Positions 58,466-64,000 of a stretch of DNA of 64,000 nucleotides are shown here, piece after piece (position 1 is the first letter of the stretch; each line of letters starts with the position of its first letter). The DNA is from Eupeodes corollae. Its lineage: Eukaryota > Arthropoda > Insecta > Diptera > Syrphidae. Under the pieces are notes generated by a model. That model was not told where the DNA came from, did no database searches, and worked only from the letters and a program-made list of their open reading frames with translations. The stretch covers positions 55,086,946-55,150,945 of the forward strand of contig NC_079147.1 of the NCBI RefSeq assembly GCF_945859685.1, in the 5' to 3' direction. A program made the translations under genes and the position numbers.

Positions 58466-59600
58466 CATTTTCTTTGCTGAAAAGTTTTTTGACACCCACC
58501 ACCTTTTCATAGATTTCAAAGCAGCATCTACATGGACGAGCTGTGCTTAGAGCCATGTCTAGTTATCCCTGCCAAACTCGTCCGTTTGTGCAGGATGACC
58601 ATGGAGAATTGACGCTGCTTCATAAAGGTTGGAAACAACTTAACAGAACCTTTCGATGTCAAAAAAGGTTTTAGACAAGGTGATGCGCTGTCATGTTTTT
58701 TTTTTAACATCGTGCTTGAAAGAATAGTGCAGAGCTCACACGTCAACACTAGAGGCACTATCTTTCAAAAGTCTATCCAAACTAGCATATGCAGATGACA
58801 TTGACATAATCGGAAGAACTCAGCGTGATGTCAATGGGGCTTTTGTGAGTATTAAGGCAGAGGCGGTAAAAAAGGGTTTAACGGTTAATGAGGGCAAAAC
58901 AAAGTGCATGCTGTTGTCAAGAAAGGACATACACCACCGACGGCTTGGTCAAAACGTCACCATCTACAGACGTAACTTTGAGGTAGTCAAAGACTTCGTC
59001 TACTAGGCTCCTCTGTAAACGCAGAAAACAACACCAGCGCTGAGATCAAACGCAGAATTACTCTTGCTTACCGCTGTTTCTTTGGACCAAGAAAGCAATT
59101 GAGTGGTAAAGTCGTCTCTCGAGGGACCAAAGTGTTGCTATATAAGACCCTTATCATCCCCGTCCTGCTATACGGTGCAGAAGCATGGACCATGACAAAA
59201 GCGCATGAAAGCACCTTGGGTCGCTTCGAGAGAAAAGTTCTTCGTGTGATCTAAGGTCCCGTATGCATCGAAGAGGAGTGGAGGGGAGGATGGATTGACG
59301 AGCTGTACAGCGATGTTGACTAAGCCAGAAGGGTAAAAGTCAAACTACTAAGATGGCTGTGTCACGTAAAACGCATGGAAACCACTACCTTGTCCCGGAA
59401 AGTCTTCGAATCCACACCCACAGGACAGCGCAGCAAATCAAGACCGCGGATCGGGTGGCGCGCACAAGTTGAAAGTGACCTCACCTAACTTAGAGCGCGA
59501 AACTGGAGATATCTAGCTGGGACCGAGCTAGATGGAGCAGTTTGTTGGGTGAGGCCTTAGTTCACACAGAACAATAGCGCCACCTTAAGTAAGTATGTTA
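58466..59600 (+). mobile_element. RTE-clade LINE remnant D (RT to 3' end)
   Basis: Reads, over several frames, 'THHLFIDFKAA', 'AKLVRLCRMTMENSR', 'GFRQGDALSC' (RT box), 'LAYADDIDIIGRTQRDV' (polymerase box near 58785-58820), 'LTVNEGKTKCMLLSRKD', then 'RNFEVVKDFVY', 'LIIPVLLYGAEAWTMTK' and 'STLGRFERKVLRV'. It ends in the GC-rich 3' region (GACCGCGGATCGGGTGGCGC) and CACCTTAAGTAAGTA. Stops and frameshifts are frequent. 5'-truncated. Confidence 0.8.
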
Positions 59601-60440
59601 ACTTATTTAACTTTTAGCTTTGAATTAAAGACAACATTTTTTTTTATTATTTCAAGGTATTTTTATTTTCTTTTTGAAAAGTTCAGCAGAACATTTTGGA
59701 TTGTTATGATATATTTTTATTTTATATTTTGTCATATTTAATAATATTAAGGGCAAATATACATACATAATAATATTTAGATCAGATGGGTTCGGCAGCC
59801 ATTAAAAAAATTTACATTTTGCTCCTCTGCCTAAGGTTTTATTTTTTGCAGAGATTTAATAGGCGTGTTATCATATTGGTAGCAAAAGTTTATTGTTCAA
59901 TTAATAGAAGGCTATTTATAAACATTTCTTCACAAGATATCATAATACCCAGCTGCAGTGATTCTTGATGTAAATATCTAAATGTCAACTGTTCCATGAT
60001 AACTGACAGATATTGCAACACATAATTCACGTCTATGAGGAAGGTTAAAATCGTTTAATAAAAGAGTTACCATTGAAATTAAATAGTTGTTCGTCTATTT
60101 CAGTACTGACAAAATTCCGATCTCATTACTTTTTGTTGTTAGTCAAGAAGGGAATTTTGTTCGTTTGTTTAATTCATTTTACATGACTAGAATTTTTGAT
60201 GACGATTAAAAGTGTTGAGCGTCTATCGTTTACGTCAATTTTTTGATTTATTTTAGATACAGAATCAAAAGCATCTGATGTAGACCTTTAAACTTCTCGT
60301 CTTCAAGTTGGTATATATTTTGTATGTAGAAATCTCTATTTTGTAAGTAAGAATAAAATCCATTAAAACTTCGGTCTATTTTTATGAGGTATATTCGGTT
60401 AAGTCATGATTTCTTAAAAAATCAAATTAATCTTTTGTAG
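59601..60440. other. Gene-free AT-rich stretch
   Basis: A 60-codon plus frame at 59786-59968 is unrecognised. Nothing else. Confidence 0.4.
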
Positions 60441-61088
60441 AGATATCGACTTCAAATAAATTTTGTTATACAGGTAGTAATACAGGAAAATGCAGAAAGA
60501 TGCAGAAAGGAACCTCAAAAATATTGCGTGGGGGGTTTTTTACCACAGAAATTTAAAAGAAGGTGATAAATTTTGGTTTGGAGACTTGAATTACATTTAG
60601 TATAATATTTGGTAACGTGATACCACACAAATATATTTTTTGAAAAAAAAATCCAATAAACGGTTGTTTTTATAAATCAAAAAAAACTGAAAAAAAAATG
60701 TTCATCTCGAAAATTTTACAAATACAAAATGATTTTATCTCCAAAACAATTTTAAGCAACAAAAAATAAAGTTTTTAACATCTGGAAACATTTTGAGAAA
60801 AATCGAATTGACATTTTTTTATAAAAATTAAAAACCTAAAAAAGTCATTACTAAAAGTTGGTAAAAAATTGATCTTCGACTTAAATATTGGCTTTAAACT
60901 ACTTTTATCTTTTAAAAAATATTGTTGTCAACATTCAGTAAAATTTTGAGAAAAATCTAATTGATGGTTTTTTACAAAATGTAAAAACCTAACAAAAAAA
61001 CATTACTAGAACTTGGTAAAAATTTACTTTCGATTCAAATAGCTATGGGAAGTTATCAGTGTGGGTCGCATCCCATCCTCTTTTTTGC
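60441..61088 (+). repeat. Dispersed AT-rich repeat, copy 9
   Basis: Starts at AGATATCGACTTCAAATAAA (5' block absent), includes the ACCACAG and TTTTGGTT blocks in shortened form, the A/T tail, and the 3' block GGGAAGTTATCAGTGTGGGT, then CGCATCCC at about 61045-61072. Confidence 0.85.
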
Positions 61089-62040
61089 TTTATTTTTGAA
61101 TCAAAGATTCTGATACATATCTCAAAACTGCTCGTCTAAAGGTGTCCAAAACTTTAAAAACAATCAAAAGTACCGATACAATTGTTCTTATACCTTTTAA
61201 GTTGACTGAAAAAAAAAACATTTACAAAATGTCGAAAACAAAGCTCGCAGTTTTATTTGGATAATTTTGTTTAAAATATGGTTCTTAAAATCTTTAATGA
61301 GAAAGTACACAGCCCCGACAGATGGCACAAAAACACTTGATATTTGAACAAAAATACACAAAGAGTTTTCAAAAATGTTTGTGCGTATTCAGTTGAAGCG
61401 GAATGTACATACGAACCTTTATTTCATATAAAAACTTCTTTGAAAAAACGTGAAAATACTTGTTATCCGTTATTTATATTTCTCTAGAAGTTATATTCAG
61501 CGTTTAACTATTTTTTACCAGAAGTCCTTATAGTAAACGGAGTTTTTCTAGATAAAATTAACATTTAATCGTAAAAAATTGTTGAAAATATTTACTATAC
61601 GATTTTGTAAAAATTTAACAAAAAAAAAACGGCACAAATTGTCCTCGGAACTTTTTAATCCATACAAATAGATATTTTTGAAGTGTTCTATAGAAACCAT
61701 TTTATTCTTTATTTGAAAAGCACTTTAAAAGTTCAAATGTGAAGTTACAAGGATAAAAATGTCACAAACAGATTGTTCATACTGTGCAGTGCAAACAAAG
61801 TGGAAAATTAATAGTAAATTCATCAAAAGTACTATTATTAAACTTTCGTCGTTGTACATACTTTGAAGTCGTTCATCTGTTAGAGATTTGATTCGAAGAA
61901 AGGATATAGAACTTGTGTTAAAATCTCAACTTTTACACAGCGAATGAAATTACAAATTTATATTTATCACCTTTGCAAAAAATATCTCATTACAGGATTA
62001 AAGCTTTATATACAATAAAGTTACAAATGCCATTGGAGTT
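61089..62040. other. Gene-free AT-rich stretch
   Basis: Nothing recognised. Confidence 0.4.
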
Positions 62041-62935
62041 AAGTGAAGGACCTGGTCCTTCAGGTAGAAGGTTGCGCGTCAAGGTAACTTCCTGTTCCAG
62101 TTTCGAAGCATCAACAATCCTCGGATATGGACGAATTTGCAGTTGACATCCCACCCAAACGGTTTATGGGCAATGAACTTCGTATATGCACGTGGTATGT
62201 TATGTCCCTTAATAGGCTTCGTTCAGCCGAAGAATTGGCTGAGGCCTTAGAATGCTATGGTGACTTCTACCAAGAAAACTAACAACGCTTTTTTGGATGC
62301 GGCTTTGTCATCAAAGCCAGACTCAGGCAACAAGTCTTGAGCTTTAGGTGCATCAAAGCTGGAAAGGGAAGACATTTTTCGTGCAATAATTCGGAAAAAC
62401 AGCCTGCAAGACAAATCTTGAGAGCTTGGAGTTATCCAGATCAATCTACCGTCAACCAGGTTGAGCATACTGCGATTGCAGCTAGACACGTTGTCAGCAT
62501 CATTTATGTCCGAACTTTTGGAGGAGCTAACATCGACCTGAACCACTACATCGGTGTAGCCAAGTGAGCACTTCGGGTTTCTAGATCCAGCGCAAAACAG
62601 GGAGATGCTTAGATATAACGCCGAACGGCTACAATCGTACAAGATCCCCAAATTCTTCTCCGACCTTGTCCCAAGTAACCTCGAAGTTCTATGCCGCCAA
62701 CAAAATGTATGAAGAAGCAGTAGCAACATTACTAAAATACAATCAGAGAAGCCGCCTTTGACGTGCTGGGTTTCAAACAGCGACCAAACAACAGGCACGC
62801 AAAGTGGCAATGCATAGACGCATGGAAGGAATAGAGCTGCTCACGAACTCTATGAGCAGAAGAAAAGGAGAAACAGCGAACGATAGAGAATTTTGTTGGG
62901 TGATGCGCTAGTTAACAAATTTGACATTTCAAGAA
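62041..62935 (+). mobile_element. RTE-clade LINE remnant F (endonuclease part)
   Basis: 'NELRICTWYVMSLNRLRSAE' (about 62170-62230) matches the endonuclease start of remnant B, with W-to-Y-type damage and a deletion after 'LECYGD'. Further pieces: 'NQVEHTAIAARHVVSI' and 'ANIDLNHYIGVAK' (62337-62567). At about 62890 it joins a piece of the 3' region (TTTTGTTGGGTGATGCGCTA, compare GTTTGTTGGGTGAGGCCTTA near 59540), so RT is deleted. Confidence 0.7.
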
Positions 62936-63399
62936 TTAAAGCCACAGGATCACCTAGTGAATCAATTAGCTTGGCATGATCTTCACTTTTGGTTGAATGA
63001 ATACGTCAATATACAAAACTGCCGTATTTGGAGTGATTATTGTTCTCAAGTATATTGAGACACTATATTCATACACTGACTGTCTGTTGTGCTTTATAGG
63101 TTGGTGAAATAATTTGTGCGTACTTCTTAAAGTTAATTCGACCAATTCTCTAAATTAAGTTTTTACAAGATTGATTTTAAAAATTAGTTGTTGGGTAAGC
63201 TTGATGTATTTATAAGTTTGCTTCGATGTTTAGCTCATTCATTTTTAGAAACAAAAATTTCAGTCAGCCTGATTCGATAGCGCTGTCCATTTACTGCAAA
63301 GGACGCTCCTTCCTCGTTTGGAAATAACTAAGGACCAGTCTTAAAGGTAGTGGTAAAAAACACCAAAACAGTCAATTTTGATAGATATAAGGGTGATTC
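62936..63399. other. Stretch before the Ty3/gypsy fragment
   Basis: No gene or LTR recognised. Confidence 0.35.
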
Positions 63400-64000
63400 G
63401 TTTATGACTTGAGGATTGCTAATAGACAAATTCCCTATTATATGAGAAGGCTAAGGGAAGGTGTTATAGTTCCAAGCATGTCAGATTATTCTAGTCCAGT
63501 CGTTGTCATAAAAAAGAATGGTGGAAATTATCGTCTATGCGTGGACTACAGGCGTTTAAATAGTATTGTCCAGAAAGATAGATTTCCTATGCCAAGGATT
63601 AATGACCAAATAGATAAACTCTCAAGGTACAAAGTATTTTCTAAAATAGATTTAAAAAATGGATGGATGGATGTGCCGACGGCGAATGATAGTCGTAAAT
63701 ACACTGCCTTTTCTACGGTCGGTGGTCATTTTTAATTTACAAAGACACTTTTTGGTATTTGTGTGCCTCCATCTAGTTTTTGTAGATTCATTCACGATGT
63801 TTTTAAGAATCTAACAAACGAGGGTTCGGTTGTCATGTATGTGGACAAAATTTTTGTTTCAGCGAATGATGAAGTCGAGGGTTTAGAACGTTTAAAACGA
63901 GTCATGGGTGTAGCAGCGGAGGACGGTCAGGAGATAAGGTGGGATAAGTGCCAATTTTTGCAAAGAAGTGTGGTGTATTTGGGACACGTTATTTCTGACT
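63400..64000 (+). pseudogene. Ty3/gypsy reverse transcriptase, running off the window
   Basis: From about 63409: 'MRRLREGVIVPSMSDYSSPV', 'VVIKKNGGNYRLCVDYRRLN', 'FPMPRINDQIDKLSRYKVFS', 'KIDLKNGWMDVPTANDSRKY' and, past a TAA at 63733-63735, 'TKTLFGICVPPSSFCRFIHD', 'GSVVMYVDKIFVSANDEVEG' and 'QRSVVYLGHVISD'. These are RT fingers and palm of a Ty3/gypsy polyprotein related to mdg1-type elements rather than to the errantivirus. The polymerase box is YVDK instead of YxDD, and the frame has one stop, so the enzyme is dead. RNase H and integrase would lie beyond the window. Confidence 0.85.

Noticed and set aside
1..64000. CRISPR arrays, bacterial operons or phage modules
   Set aside because: Composition, element types and lack of dense ORFs show insect nuclear DNA; no regularly spaced direct repeats were seen.

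Overview
This window looks like AT-rich intergenic or intronic DNA of an insect, most likely a fly (Diptera). The case rests on the mix of transposable elements: a Ty3/gypsy errantivirus with env, LOA-, RTE- and jockey/CR1-type LINEs, a tRNA-headed SINE, Helitron relics, and a dispersed AT-rich repeat present in about ten copies. I could not recognise any complete host gene. The only hints of host coding are a 39-nt candidate microexon (12230-12268), a GC-richer island (about 12775-12885) and an orphan 64-codon ORF (32599-32793, minus).

Layout. 1-10.6 kb: copies of the dispersed repeat alternating with decayed LINE fragments (RTE 2015-3069, jockey/CR1-like 3100-3625, LOA/I-type C-terminus 3640-4010 on minus and 5883-6445 on plus) and a gag remnant (8431-8700). 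10.6-14.1 kb: mostly non-repetitive AT-rich DNA holding the microexon candidate. 14.1-18.2 kb: dispersed repeat copies, one split by a TIR element (15150-16215) that carries a broken RING finger and an array of subterminal repeats. 18.2-20.2 kb: decayed Helitron Rep/helicase, then a 200-N assembly gap. 20.7-22.2 kb: a tRNA-headed SINE split by a LOA-type LINE. 22.3-31.0 kb: an old DDE transposon (TIRs starting GAGGACCTTGCA) split by a 6.6-kb errantivirus with nearly identical LTRs, intact gag and env, and a pol with four stops. 31-34 kb: largely empty, with a TATTTA microsatellite. 34.1-36.9 kb: a second LOA-type LINE inserted at the equivalent position of a second tRNA-like/SINE head. 38.5-43.3 kb: dispersed repeat split by a jockey/CR1-like LINE. 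44.3-50.9 kb: RTE remnants on both strands and more repeat copies. 53.1-56.1 kb: dispersed repeat split by another LINE. 57.7-62.9 kb: three further RTE remnants. 63.4 kb to the edge: a Ty3/gypsy reverse transcriptase running out of the window.

How the parts relate. The window is a stack of nested insertions, which gives a relative order: dispersed repeat before LINE or RING element; SINE before LOA LINE; DDE transposon before errantivirus. The most interesting observations are (i) two independent LOA-type LINE insertions at the same position of a tRNA-like target, each with a 12-bp duplication; (ii) the RING-finger TIR element with about eleven inverted subterminal motifs; and (iii) an errantivirus whose pol damage looks older than its insertion, suggesting mobilisation in trans. 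All family assignments come from reading translations by eye; no database search was run.
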